Part shown: positions 27,946 to 43,665 of the stretch, in pieces | Numbering within the stretch: the first letter of the stretch is position 1 | How the letters are laid out: each line of letters opens with the position of its first letter | Source: Paramecium sonneborni | Taxonomy: Eukaryota > Ciliophora > Oligohymenophorea > Peniculida > Parameciidae | Reading direction: 5' to 3' | DNA: 58,043 nucleotides | NCBI GenBank assembly: GCA_905182985.1 | Contig: CAJJDN010000158.1 | Coordinates: 2,340-60,382, forward strand | Notes under the pieces: generated by a model | What the model saw: the letters and a program-made list of their open reading frames with translations, nothing else | Databases searched by the model: none | Told to the model about the DNA's origin: nothing | Made by a program: the position numbers and the translations under genes

Positions 27946-29755
27946 ATGAATCAAAAAAAAATAGATCAGGCCATTCACTATCTAAAATATATCAATGTCT
28001 TTGTTAAACCAGTTGATTTATTTCTTCTTAAATAAGGAGGACATAGAACTTTGTTAGGCACGTTTATGACTATGGGAATCATATCGGTGTTATTAATTCA
28101 ATTTGTTGGTATTATTTCATCTCTAGTTTTACATGATAACCCAACTTTACTAACTAACTAATCATATTCATAGTAGTAACCACCAATATACTTGTCTTAA
28201 GAAAATTTTACAATAACTATAAGCTCTTTGAATTATGATCTTTTGGAATCATATCATGTCACTATGTCTTTAGTGAGTCAAATATTTGAAGATAATTCAA
28301 ATACAAAGATTAACCCTTCAATTGAAAAAACAAATATTCCTCTAATCAAATGTGAAAAATAATAAGGGCTCCATGATTACTTTGTAAACACTTCTTTAAA
28401 GTAATATTGTATAGATTGGAATTCAATTCCTAATATAATTATAGAAGGTAGTTTAGATTCAGATTATTATAAGTATATAGAGGTTTCTATAGATCAATGC
28501 GAATAAACGTAATTTAGTAATTTTATAAAGTAGCAGTAAATGTCAGTTCATCAAAAATGATGAAATAATTATCAAAACATTATCAACTTATGCTGATACA
28601 AAGAATTTCAATTAACCTCATCAGTTATATGGGAAGACATTTAAAAATATTATTAATCAATATTACACTAAAAGAATTAATGGGATATTCCAGATAACTG
28701 AGATTAAATAAGATCATGGCTTCATTTTATCAGAATTGGAGACTACTAAATCTCTTTCTATTAATAATTTGTACGAAAATTTTGATTCTTAAGATGAAAA
28801 AGTTTATGCTAAATACAGCTTTTATTTGGATAATTTAACATAAATATATCAAATTTCATATCCAAAAATCTAATAAAGTTTAAGCGACTTTGGTGGTTTA
28901 TGCGAAATCTTTTTTTTAGCTGCATTATTGATTGTCACTCCTTTAAATGAATTATCTTATAAAGTTACACTATTAAATGAGCTTTTCAATTTTAATTTAA
29001 ATGATTCAAATGGTGAATAGCAATAAAAAATTCACCCTAGTAATAATGCTAAATAACGGTTAAAATCAATTCAATTAAAAACCTCACAATTAGAGAGAAT
29101 GAATAGATAAATGACTACAAATGGTAGGAATTCTGAAAAAAATGATCATAAATTTTTGATCAACGCTTTATAGGACAGTATTAAACGATTTTTTGACGAA
29201 AGAAACAGTAAATTAGAATTATCATTTTGTGATTACATTCCTTGTGCTAGAGGTAAAAAGTAATAATTAATTTCATATTCTATGAATAAAATTAATAATT
29301 CTCTTGATATAACATATATTGTAAAAAAATTGTAGGAAATTGATAAATTAAAAATGATTTTGTTATCACCAGATTAAATAAAATTATTTGATTTTCTTCC
29401 TAAACCTAATATAGATTTAAATTCAAATAATAAACTCTCCTATTTTTCAATTTTAAAGTCTGAACAATCTGAACTTGAAAAAGCTATTGAAGCATAAACT
29501 GCCTTCAATAATCTTGCAAAATTTAAAGATGATTAAATTAATTAACATTTAGTTGAATTCTTAGATGATGATATTATTTAATTATTTAGGATTAACATGA
29601 AAAAAGAAATTAAAAGTCTCACTAATTTTTCTCCTGTTACATAAACACATTTTTTGTCTGAACTTCCAAGTAGAATGCCTTAAATTGAATAATAAGATGA
29701 TTCAGGTTCAGAATCTTCTCCTTCAATCAGATCTATTGAAAAAGGAGATTAATGA
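27946..29755 (+). CDS. Two-pass transmembrane protein of a Paramecium-type family, unknown function
   Basis: 595 residues in two exons. The 22-nt intron (28509-28530, AAG acceptor) is needed to keep the frame. A short cytoplasmic N-terminus (VFVKPVDLFLLKQGGHRT) leads to a hydrophobic segment at about residues 47-66. About 250 residues with scattered Cys follow, then a second hydrophobic segment (GLCEIFFLAALLIVTPL), and a long Lys/Glu-rich cytoplasmic tail. The loop between the membrane segments is probably extracytoplasmic. The layout recalls a lineage-expanded group of Paramecium membrane proteins that I remember only by pattern. The function is unknown. Confidence 0.72.
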
Positions 29756-29792
29756 CTATTTTATGAATAAAATATCAATTTAATAAATAAAA

Positions 29793-32355
29793 ATGTTATT
29801 AATTACCGATCCTTTTGAATTGACTAATTCTAAGCTTGAATAGATGGAATTAAAATTAACCTTTGATGTCTAATTTTTATTAGGAATAGAACTAAATTTC
29901 AATTCTCCAAGAATTCAATAGGCTATGTAGAATTTGAATATGAAAGAAGAAGAACTTATTCAAAAGAAGTATTCTACTTTCTAACTTCCAGAAGAAGAAT
30001 ACTTTATTACAGAACAAAGATTTATGTTGCATTTACATCAAGTGGCACATAAAAGGAAAATTTTAATCAAACAGAGAAATAAAATTAAAAAAGAGGAATT
30101 AGAGATCTAAAAACTTGACTAATAAATGACAAGATAATTTTATAAATAATTATTAATCAATAAAATTATACATAAAGTGATGTTCTTATTAATTAAAACA
30201 TTGAAAATGCAATTTCTTAATTAGATAAAAAACTTGAATTATAGCAGCTTAAAAGAGAAAGAAATGAATAAATGATGAAAAATAAAATTAAAGAATTGCT
30301 TGAAGAAGAATTAAAGCAAATTAATGAATAGAAATTAATGGAGGAAGAAAAAAAAAGGATTGATAATCTAAGAAAAAAATCTTTGAAAACTGTTAGCGAT
30401 AGAGCGCATAGTTTTAATAAAAAAACGGAATTCATTGCAAAAAAGCATTAAGAATAAATTTTAGAATAGCAAGAAAACGCATTTTAAAAAAAGAGGGAAA
30501 ATTTGGAAAGGGAAATGCTATAGTAAAAATACTAATTTAATTAGGTCAGAAGAATAAAGAGGGATAAGTCAAAGCAAAATTAAGTAAAGAGAGAAAGGTT
30601 TTAAAGATTGTGTAAAATAAAAACAGACCAATGACAGAATTTAACAGTTAAAATAATAAGAAATAGAATAATGCAATTAACTTTATAAAAAAATTGAATA
30701 AAAGTTAAATAAATCTCATGCAAATCGAATTGGTTAATAGGATAACTAGAAAGCTAATGTTATATTAAACTAATCATAGTTTAAAATGGATGAAACACAA
30801 AAATATCTTGAAAAATATATAGAAAAATAAAATAGATTCAGAAAAAATTCTTAAAATTCTTAAACTTCTTCAACTTAAACATCAAACTTGAAAAAAAGAA
30901 AGAATTTAAAAGAGTAAATAGAATTTCAAAAACAAGATAATATTTCTTTTTTAGATGAAAATAATTAAGAAAAAATGTTAACTAAATTATTGTAACCTCA
31001 ATTAAATAAGAATAATAAATCTCGAAGTTTAGTAAATTTAGAAAAAGTTAAATTCTAATAGTTAGAGAAAGTAAATAAAGTCCTTGAAAAATAAAGATCT
31101 GGCAGTGTAGTTCAATTTTAAATTAAAGAAAAAAAGGACATTTTAAGAGATGTAAGCAGAAGTATTTTCTTGAAAAAAAGTTTATACTAAGAGCTTTAAA
31201 ATGATATTACTAAANAAAATTATACATAAAGTGATGTTCTTATTAATTAAAACATTGAAAATGCAATTTCTTAATTAGATAAAAAACTTGAATTATAGCA
31301 GCTTAAAAGAGAAAGAAATGAATAAATGATGAAAAATAAAATTAAAGAATTGCTTGAAGAAGAATTAAAGCAAATTAATGAATAGAAATTAATGGAGGAA
31401 GAAAAAAAAAGGATTGATAATCTAAGAAAAAAATCTTTGAAAACTGTTAGCGATAGAGCGCATAGTTTTAATAAAAAAACGGAATTCATTGCAAAAAAGC
31501 ATTAAGAATAAATTTTAGAATAGCAAGAAAACGCATTTTAAAAAAAGAGGGAAAATTTGGAAAGGGAAATGCTATAGTAAAAATACTAATTTAATTAGGT
31601 CAGAAGAATAAAGAGGGATAAGTCAAAGCAAAATTAAGTAAAGAGAGAAAGGTTTTAAAGATTGTGTAAAATAAAAACAGACCAATGACAGAATTTAACA
31701 GTTAAAATAATAAGAAATAGAATAATGCAATTAACTTTATAAAAAAATTGAATAAAAGTTAAATAAATCTCATGCAAATCGAATTGGTTAATAGGATAAC
31801 TAGAAAGCTAATGTTATATTAAACTAATCATAGTTTAAAATGGATGAAACACAAAAATATCTTGAAAAATATATAGAAAAATAAAATAGATTCAGAAAAA
31901 ATTCTTAAAATTCTTAAACTTCTTCAACTTAAACATCAAACTTGAAAAAAAGAAAGAATTTAAAAGAGTAAATAGAATTTCAAAAACAAGATAATATTTC
32001 TTTTTTAGATGAAAATAATTAAGAAAAAATGTTAACTAAATTATTGTAACCTCAATTAAATAAGAATAATAAATCTCGAAGTTTAGTAAATTTAGAAAAA
32101 GTTAAATTCTAATAGTTAGAGAAAGTAAATAAAGTCCTTGAAAAATAAAGATCTGGCAGTGTAGTTCAATTTTAAATTAAAGAAAAAAAGGACATTTTAA
32201 GAGATGTAAGCAGAAGTATTTTCTTGAAAAAAAGTTTATACTAAGAGCTTTAAAATGATATTACTAAAATAAAATAAAATGTTTCGAAAAATTACCTAGT
32301 AAAATAGATTTCTAAATTGGATTGTTCTGATTTAGTTCAAAAATATATTAAATGA
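29793..32355 (+). CDS. Coiled-coil protein gene carrying a perfect internal duplication and a frame break
   Basis: The gene begins MLLITDPFELTNSKLEQMEL. A long Glu/Lys/Gln coiled coil follows (for example ELLEEELKQINEQKLMEEE), and it ends just after the second copy of a 1053-bp repeat. Each copy contains a 22-nt intron (gtaaaa...ttag; first copy at about 30523-30544). The frame shifts by one base somewhere in 30119-30176: no GT donor is present there, so it is not an intron. With one copy the protein would be about 495 residues; as assembled the two copies stay in frame across the single n. No domain is recognised beyond coiled coil. Confidence 0.6.
30162..32268 (+). repeat. Perfect 1053-bp direct duplication separated by a single n
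   Basis: 30162-31214 and 31216-32268 appear identical base for base at every point I compared (offset 1054), with only one ambiguous base (31215) between them. Identity that complete over 1 kb, with the break exactly at an n, is what scaffolders produce when two contigs overlap but are not merged. A very recent tandem duplication cannot be excluded. Confidence 0.9.
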
Positions 32356-32474
32356 AATAATCATTAGAAGTTAATAAATTTATTTGTTTTATTTAAATTA
32401 AAAAATGGATTAAATTAAGCAAATTATAAAACGAAGATTTGTAAGCTTCATTTTGAGAATATATAAATGCAGTA

Positions 32475-34365
32475 TCAAGATAAGCATGGTTGTATTGAAA
32501 CACAATTTGTGAATAATGGTTAAATTTCCGAACACATTATTATTTAATTTTCTGCTCTTAAATTATAGTGTTATTGTAAACTCATATCTGAAGTTAAAAT
32601 TTTGTATAAATCAAATTCTAATTCATAAAATTATTTCCTTTTTCTTATTATTATTTTATCTTTAGGTCCCAATAGTCTAACTAACCAAATACTTATTGGT
32701 ATTTCTAGGTTAGATATTCCTTTTGAGTTATGTTTTAAATCTGAAAAAGACTAAGGATTTATAATTGGAAAATGTTGCGACTCTTTATTCGAAAGTATAT
32801 TACTTTAATACCTAAATTTTACTTTTATAACATTATCATTTTAATCCTCTTCCAAACAGATATAAGTCCTCCCAAAATTTAAACCTAAAATATGGTAAAA
32901 CAAGTTTAAGAAAAGTTACTTCATTTTTGTTTTGTTAGATACAACAAATGAACTGTTCAATTTATTGATAATTTCTATTTCTGCAATATTATCATGGTTC
33001 AAATATGAGACTGATTTTATTACTTATTCAAGCAAGTGGTATATATTAAAAGTTGTCAGTGGATTTATGTCACAAGGTAATTGTATAAAATCTATCATAT
33101 TTCTAAATGAATTCCAAGCCTTGTTTAATTATGTAAGATGTTCTCTGAATAAACTTTCTTACTAGAAATTTATATTAAATTCGGATATTTGATTGAAATC
33201 ATACAAATTTGATAAACCTTTTTTATAAGAAGAATTAAGGATAGAAATAAAATATTTTATTATGAGTTTATAATTTTCTAACTTAATTGTTAATTTTTTC
33301 ATTGTTGTAGAAAACTGATGTTGTTTAATAATAATTAAAGCTTAAGGAGTTTTATAGTGATGAATTTTATAAATAACTATTTATTTAGAGTTTGATGTAG
33401 AGATATCATTCTATCCAAGATTATTTATTAAAAATTCTTCTAGTTCTACTTGAGAAGAATTTCTATTTAAATGCTCAAAAAATTAAAAATCTTTTTTAGG
33501 TTTTATATCTTTTAGGAAGTATAGTAAAAATGTTTCTAAATTAATTTAGGTATTTTAATTTTTATATTATTATTATTTTTTATTTAATTAATTATTTTGT
33601 TTTTTAGGCTAAATACATATCTTTCGTATTCTTTGTTTAAAGTCTAATTATTGAAATTCGTCAAATTTTTGTTTTTCTAATAAAGATGATAATTTAATAG
33701 ATTTAATATCTTCATCAAATTTAACCTTAAAGATATCAAACATATCTTAAGAATTAAAATAATTTTGTAATATTTTATTGATGTTTAATTTAAAAAATTA
33801 TTTTCTTTTAAAGATTTCTTGTTGAATACCGAATTGAATATCCATAAAAATCATGATAGCAAACTTTAAACATTATGACCAAAAGGTATAATTCTCATAG
33901 GGACCGACATATAAATTAAACGCTAGAGTTGGTATCATTATAATGTATTTGGCTTAAATTTCAACAGAATTAAGGATTCTAAGTTTAACTGATATCTTAC
34001 GAAAGTGTTCCTAGACAAATAAAGTATCCATCTAGATAAGTATCTTGGTTTGGGGATATATCCATGTAACGATTAAATGGATAAAAAAAGTTAAATATCA
34101 AAGCAACAAACAAGTGTAGGTATTTATAATAAATAGATGTTTTTTTCACGTATTTATAGGAGATAATAATAAAGATAAATCCAAATATGTTGAAAGCTAA
34201 CGAAACCCAACTTTAATCAATACCTTTTTAAATAATAAAGACACATAATAAAGTAAGTATTAGTAATTTTTATTAATGTTAGATTTTATTGGTTGAATAA
34301 CTTTGAAAGGTATTATATTGTCTCTCAGTTTCAGCATCTAGGATTTTATGAAAGAAGATTGTCAT
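32475..34365 (-). CDS. Degenerate membrane-bound histidine kinase-like protein
   Basis: 622 residues in two exons (intron 33979-34000). The N-terminus has several hydrophobic segments (such as LLILTLLCVFII, FNIFGFIFIIISYKY, LHLFVALIFNFFYPF, IIMIPTLAFNLYVG). The C-terminal part has the layout of a sensor kinase: a region like the dimerisation helices ending SNLYDFNQISEFNIN, then MKQLFLNLFYHIL where the N-box would be, and GISNLEIPISIW where the G2 box would be. The expected HxxRTP phosphoacceptor, DxGxG (G1) and GxGL (G2) motifs are missing, so it is probably inactive. Paramecium encodes many multi-pass histidine kinases of this design. A 250-codon plus-strand ORF opposite it is taken as a shadow. 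Confidence 0.72.
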
Positions 34366-34478
34366 TTTATACTTATTATTTATTTAATTTAGAGAATTGT
34401 AATTAAGATTGTTTGTACTTATATTAATTAGGATATTGAATAAAATTGTTCATAAAAAAGTTTTGTGCATGAAATACT

Positions 34479-37074
<2,596 letters not shown>

Positions 37075-37093
37075 CAGTTAATTTAATTTTTGA
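37075..37093. promoter_or_regulatory. 19-bp gap between two divergent kinase start codons
   Basis: Only 19 bp, nearly all A/T, separate the ATGs of PKG (minus) and the SNF1-like kinase (plus). Both starts are well supported: the PKG one by its myristoylation-type N-terminus and the other because the glycine loop begins only 15 codons in. Any promoter must be shared or lie inside the opposite gene's coding region. Confidence 0.6.
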
Positions 37094-39101
37094 ATGAGTA
37101 TTAAATCAATAGGAAATTACATCCTGGGTAAAACTTTAGGAGAAGGAACTTTTGGATAGGTGCGATTAGGTCAACATACTATTACGAATGAAACTGTAGC
37201 AATAAAGATTTTAGAGAAGGATAAAATGAAAGAAGGCATCGATTATGAAAGAATTTCAAGAGAGATTAATTGTCTTAAAAAACTACGTCATCCTAATATA
37301 ATATAGATCTATGAAGTATAGATGACAATTATGTAAAGATAGTTTAAAATACAAACTCTTTATATTTGATTATGGAATATGCACCTGGAGGAGAATTGTT
37401 TGAAGTTATTATTAAGAACTAAAGATTAAATGAAAAGGAAGCAGCAGAATATTTGATGCAAATACTTTCAGGAGTTCAATATATGCATGATAATTATGTT
37501 ATGCATAGGTACCCATAATAAAATATATTAGAGATCTAAAACCTGAGAATTTACTATTAGATGAAAATAACAAGATCAAAATTGTGGATTTTGGTCTTTC
37601 AAATCAATTTAAAGAAGGGCAATTACTTAAAACCGCATGTGGCAGTCCTTGTTATGCAGCTCCTGAAATGATAGCTGGTAAAGAGTATGATCCAAAATCT
37701 GCAGACACATGGAGTTGTGGAGTTATTCTTTATGCAATGGTCAATGGATACCTACCTTTCGAAGATACTAATACTGCTCAACTATATAAAAAAATCATAT
37801 ATGGAGAATATGCTGCTCCAAAATACATGAGTCCTTTATGTAAGGATCTACTTGAAAAAATATTACAAGTTGATCCTCTTAAAAGATACAATATTTAATA
37901 AATAGTTAAACATTATTGGATTCAAACCTGCATTACTAATCCTATTCTTACACCAGGTTATGGAGAAATCAATATTTGCAATGAAGTTTTACAATAATTA
38001 GCTACCTATAATTTCAAATTACCTTAAGCTTATGACTATTTAAAAGCCAATAAACATGATCCTGTGACTACTACTTATTATTTATTGTTAAATAAATATT
38101 TACGAGAAAAGTAGAAAGATTAAGAGGAAGCTTTTTAATATAAATTAATTTAAATTCCTCCTTCTTAACATCCTCAAGTAGCTATACTTAAAGAAACTTC
38201 TAACATTCAATCTCAAAGAATTAGTTAAGTTGACACTAAGGAAAATAAAACTCCATCACGAAATACACAAGAATAAAAATCAACTAATTCTCTAAAAGTT
38301 TATAATATTCAAAATTCTTAACAAGAAAGAATTTCACAGATAGCAGAAACCCAAAATTAAAATGATATTGTTGATGTCAATGAAAATTTAAATTTCAACC
38401 TATCATAAATAAATCCTGTAAATAACAATCAATTTGAAATCAATCAAGATTAAGTATAAGATAATGATACTAGCAATAATATGAATATTTCTGTTTAAAT
38501 TCCCTTTCCTGAAAGACCTTCTATTCAAACATCTTTAAATAATACTCCAATCTATTAATCACATTTTAATTACAATTAATATGATTGTAATTCTAGAGCG
38601 AGATAAGTTTCACTTAGTATTGAAAAAAAACCTGAAACCTTATTCCCTACAGTTGAATAAATAAAATTAAAAGCCCTACAATTTAAATAAAGAGCCTTTG
38701 AAAATTAAGATCGTTCACCTGCACCATTAAAACCAAGACCATTAAAAACTCCATAAAGATCTGCTATTTATAGAGCACCTAATTTCAATAATTAACATTC
38801 ATACGAAAGACCATAGAGTCCATTAATTGTTATAAAATAACATGAAGGTCCATACCATATTAATTAACTTGTTTATGTAGATCCATAAAAAATAACTCAA
38901 AAAATTATTACTCATTTATAATCTTAAAATTATGATGTTAAAAAAAATAAATTTGAATTAAAGATTAGTAAGAATGATTTTGTAATGACATTTACTATGG
39001 CTCTATTATGTGACTCTGTTTATGTTATAAAATGCTTAAAAATATAAGGAGATTCAGAAGAATATGAAAAAATTTATAAATAAATAATTAAGTTGAGATG
39101 A
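37094..39101 (+). CDS. SNF1/AMPK-like protein kinase
   Basis: 653 residues in three exons (introns 37316-37338, AAG acceptor, and 37509-37531). The kinase domain has LGEGTFGQVRLG, AIKILEK, MHRDLKPENLLL, VDFGLSNQF and an activation loop with T-x-CGSPCYAAPEM, the CAMKL pattern; LKTACGSP carries the activating Thr. A helical segment after the kinase (CNEVLQQLATYNFKLPQAY) resembles the UBA-like autoinhibitory domain of SNF1/MARK kinases, and the last 90 residues (KITQKIITHLQSQNYDVKKN, LLCDSVYVIKCLKI) resemble a KA1-type C-terminal domain. The middle is Gln/Asn/Ser-rich. These kinases respond to energy state or polarity cues after phosphorylation by LKB1-type kinases. Confidence 0.92.
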
Positions 39102-39116
39102 AAAATTTATGTGATA

Positions 39117-42100
39117 TCATTCTAATATACCACTACTATTACTATCTTATTTAGATAATTATTATTTTTCAAAATCTGGTAAATCTGAAATACTAATAGA
39201 ATCTTTTTATTCCAATACAATTTTTTTAGGCAATGGATTCACAATGTTGAATTATATTTTAGATTTTTTAGTCTTTTATTATTCTTTTTATTTTTTTATT
39301 TTTTCTAATAACTCTACTAATTTTTATTGTAATTAAGTATAATCCTCATTTTCGACAGTTTCCTCCAGATATTCAATTTCTCTTTCTTTTCTATAGGTTC
39401 TTCTAAATCCACCTAATCTAGGTAGATTTTTAAGTTTGCTAGCTTCAATGTATTGATTGCTAACAGCTTTAAAGATTGACTATTATTTTTAAAAGGGAGA
39501 TGGTTTAGGGAATTTGGATAGAATAGAATTTCTTCTTGGAGAAATCTTAGGAGATTAAGCATTAGATAATGTATTTTAAGGATTTGAAGAGTTTTTAATG
39601 GAGCCTTCTGATTCATGAGATGCTTCATCTATTTTAATGGAGGGTTTAATAAAATTAGATCTTACTGAAGAGATTAATGGTGTATCAGAACCTGTGATAT
39701 CAATAGCTGATGAAACTTGGATGGATGGTTTTCTATTCTCATTTCTTTTTGGACTAAATCTTAGATTGTGACTAATGTATCTAACTTATTTAGGAGGACG
39801 ATTTGGTTCTTCACTTTTAATTCTGGGATTATTTTAAAGATTATTAGATTATGTAAGATCTTCATTGAATTAAGATATTACAGGAGGGATTTATCCAAAT
39901 AATTTAATATTATGTTATTCAGCATCTCTTTTAATTTAATCTGGAATTGATAAGGTTATAACTTTTTCTAGTTATTAATTTTTTTAATGACTTTCAGAAA
40001 TAACAAGATTTTTTTAAGAAGTATCTTCTTATGTATGTAATCTTGTAGTAAGTGTTTCTTCTGGTATTAGATGATTAGTTTTCTTTTTAAAGAAACTTGG
40101 TTTACTTTATTTTTGTGATTTAACATCTTATTCAGATTCTTCACTATTATCAATGAAATGAACAGATTCTCTTTATTTAATTGATTTGTAGATAGATTGA
40201 GTTCTTTTTTTATTAAAGAATTCAGAGGTTTATGATAATCCAGTTAGATCTTATAATTTTTCAATGGAATCTTTTTCTCTTTTTAATTTTTCTAAAGAGA
40301 TAGCTTTAATTTCTTCAAAATATTCTGGGAAGGCTTACAATATTTTTTTAAATACATCCTATTCAATAGCTAATAATTCACATTCTAATTCAGCTCTAGC
40401 AGAATGAAATCGTGCACTATTATCAAAGATTTCAATTTCACCAAAATAACTACCTGTTACATAAGTTTTAAAAGTGATGGAATAGACACCTATAACCATA
40501 TTGACTCTTCCATTAACGATGAAATAGACTTGATTTGGATATTCTCCTTTATTATATACGAATTCTCCAGCATTAATTTTCAATGGTTATAATTTGGGTA
40601 TGAGTGTAGATATAAAGACGGAATCTTTATTTTTAAAAAAAGATACTCTATTTTTAAGACCAGCATACATAGCTTATGCAATTTAATATTTAAGATTAGT
40701 AGGTATTTCTGATAGAAATTCATCAACTTCAGCAGATGAGAATATGTTAATCATTGAATTATATTCTAATACCTTTCTAATTTTGTGTTTCATTTGTAAT
40801 GATAATCTGGTCTCTTCGCAAAATTCGTCCATGAATGTAATCTTGCTCTATAGATGAGATTCTCTAGTATCTAAGGTACCCATTAAAGTCGATAGAGAAC
40901 CAACGGTAAAGGAGTAAAAGCCAACTCCGAAAAACATCCAAAATATACAAACAATTCTTTCAGCTAAGTAAATATTCATGCTTTACTATCATTAAAGGCA
41001 TGGATATCTCCAAATCCTACTGTACATATAGTAGCCACAGCCCAATATATTGATGTTAAATACAATTCATATTCACTTCTGTTTAGTAAATCCAATTCAT
41101 AGACCCATGTATTTGGCTCAAAATTATTTAGTTTTGCAACCAAATACCAAAGACAACCCATTACATGAACACAAACAAGAACTGTTCCAAAGAACTTCAA
41201 TACTCTTACAGTAGTTGAATTTAAATTTATTAAATCTTAAATTGCTGAAAAACAATCATTATGATTCTAAGAATTCTATACTGTTGACCACATTCTACTA
41301 ATACTTATCAATTTATACATTCTCGGCAATCGTGTCAATCTATTTTATTTATATCATTTCAATACTTAAAATATTATGATAATTTTTATGCTTCGTTATT
41401 AAAAATTTAATCAGTAGGAAATATTGCCATTAAATCGAAAATAAACCATGTTCTTAAATATTATATAGCAATCTATTAACGATCGGCTATAAGAACTCCT
41501 TCTTCATTAAAATATGCTGTATTAAATGTGATTAAGATATCCAATAAAAATAACATATCTACTATTAATTCCAAAGTAAACCATATCATATTGAATTCTT
41601 CTATGAATGCTAATCGAATTGGAGTAATAAATGCTGTATACATCAATAGAATCATTAGAACATATTGCCAATACTTTTTAAATTATGAATCTGGCAAGAA
41701 TAAGTGTTCTATATTATTATATCATTTATACTATTTTTCTATGGCATCGGTTTACTTATCTATTGATTCTATTTATTTAACATTTACTCCAATTCCTAGA
41801 TCACTTCATGTCTCTTTATTGATGTTTCCACTCTACAACTTGTACCATACAATTTTACTTCATCATATAATCTTTTCATTCTCCCTATCATTCGTAATTC
41901 TTAGAATAACTCAATATACTACTTTTCCTAACTCTATCCCATTTCTTCATTAAGTTCTATTCAAATATTTAATTGCTCTTCTCCTTCTAACGTGCTATCG
42001 TTAGATCTTCTTATGCCAATTATCTTTATCTCTCCTTCATTTATTAAAAAACTTCAAAATCACTTTAATTGAATTCAAGAATATTCACATCTTGCTATTA

Positions 42101-42367
42101 CTTATCTGTCATAAATGATGTAAAATATTTCTAAAATGCCTTATGTCTACTCTTTTAAACATCTAATTTCGACTCTTCTATTTCTGCCATCAATTTATTA
42201 TTCTCTTATCCTTCGATTATCCTTTTGAAATTCAGACTATTTATCTAAACCTACAATTTCTTCTCTGCTTAAACTTCATCCTTGTGCAATGGTAGGATTT
42301 TATCCATGTATTCCAATTTGTTCAATTACTCAACCATAAGTTACTTCTGTATTTATAATGAGTCCAT
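39117..42367 (-). CDS. Voltage-gated potassium channel of the EAG/CNG type with cyclic-nucleotide-binding domain
   Basis: 1051 residues in five exons (introns 41900-41922, 41709-41731, 41340-41365, 40964-40986). It has an N-terminal coiled coil of about 150 residues, then S1 (WQYVLMILLMYTAFITPIRL), S2-S3 (DMLFLLDILITFNTAY) and an S4 with Arg/Lys every third residue (RLTRLPRMYKLISISR). A pore reads SIYWAVATICTVGFGD, a K+ selectivity filter. The C-linker is followed by a cNBD (LKINAGEFVYNKGEYPNQVY ... VTGSYFGEIEIFD); the usual PBC Arg is replaced, so ligand binding is uncertain. A 400-residue Ser/Asn/Gln tail ends SGILE. Paramecium K+ channels of this family shape ciliary membrane potential. 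An earlier start joined by unusual introns is possible. Confidence 0.94.
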
Positions 42368-42664
42368 TAATAATAATATAAATTAATACAAGTAACTACT
42401 TCAAAATTACTATCATATTTTATTTATAATCTATTTCATCCTCATTTATTCCATTTCTCTACTTTTATTCCATTTTTATGACTCTTTTCATTACTTATCA
42501 AATTAACTGATTTTTTTATATTTTCCATTCCATTTTCTAATAATCCATTTTTACTCATTTCTTTATTCCCTTACAATTTTTACTACTATTTCACTTTATA
42601 AAAACTCTTATCAATTATAAATTTATAATCATATATAAGTACGATTATCATTCTATATGTATAT

Positions 42665-42930
42665 TCAAAAATTATCATTGCCATTATTCAATCCTTCAAA
42701 CATCCAATTTGTTTCTTCTATATACTTTAATTATCCCTTTAAATCATTAAACAGTTTTTGTAATTAATCTTTTTCTGAAAGCTATTTTGATTATTAATAT
42801 TGACCATGAGTCATTTCTAATTTAAATTTTTAACATTACTTCCAGTTTTTGCATAAATTCTTTAACAAAGATCATGTCTAAAATCATCATCAACATTATG
42901 TTTTGAATTATTTTATGGTGGTGTGTCCAT
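42665..42930 (-). CDS. Small coiled-coil protein (80 aa), unknown
   Basis: 80 residues in two exons (intron 42817-42839). It starts MDTPPQNNSKHNVDDDFRHD, then a helical segment (SEKDQLQKLFNDLKGQLKY) ending ETNWMFEGLNNGNDNF. Composition and a clean GTA...TAG intron support coding. No family is recognised; the size and helical core would suit a small adaptor subunit. Confidence 0.6.
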
Positions 42931-43665
42931 TTCAATAAAATAAATTATTTTTAATAATAATAGTTATTAAAATATTAATAGATTTTTAGATTTTACATCT
43001 GTTAATGATTGAATTATAAAATTATTCTTATTTAAAATATTGGTTCTCTACAATTAAAATATTCAGAATAAAATCATCTTTCTAAAAATAATTTAATTAC
43101 TAAAATATTAAAAACATAATTAAATAATGTTTAATTGAATTATAATAGATTTCAAAAACATAGTGAAGAATATTTATTAATTCAACAATTTAGTAATAAT
43201 AAGAGTTAAAAAAAGAGAAAGATTATGTATATTTATTAAAATATATAAAACAACATATTTTTGTTAACTCTTTTTATCTTTTAATATTTGAAATAAATAC
43301 ATCAATGTTTCATCAATAATCATTAATGCTCCTAAATTAATTATATTAAATTATTGAATTCATCAGAATAATTTTGTGCTGATCTAATTATCTGTTGGTT
43401 AAGAATTCATAATCTTCTTGAAAAACTTGATTACTCTAAAGACAACATCCATATCTGAAGATGACATCAGGTCCAAAAATAAAAGAGATATCTCTATCGC
43501 AATATAGATAGTAAATGCCTAAGTAACTTAACTTTTCCTATATTTTCATACACCAACCAAACACATAATAACTCAGAGTCTTAAGACTACAATTAATCTC
43601 CTAATTTATTAAATTCAAGTGTTAATCTTTAAAGTGTATATATATATTTTTTGATAACTGCACAG
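42931..43665. other. Intergenic region, no gene seen
   Basis: About 735 bp of AT-rich DNA. Neither strand shows a frame with protein-like composition or a plausible exon chain. It may include promoters of the genes at each side. Confidence 0.45.

Noticed and set aside
32405..33190. Long plus-strand ORF (over 240 codons, starting MDQIKQ)
   Set aside because: It lies antisense to the histidine-kinase-like gene, whose minus-strand frame is far more protein-like and continuous over 1.9 kb; the plus ORF is Ile/Phe/Asn-rich with no motif.
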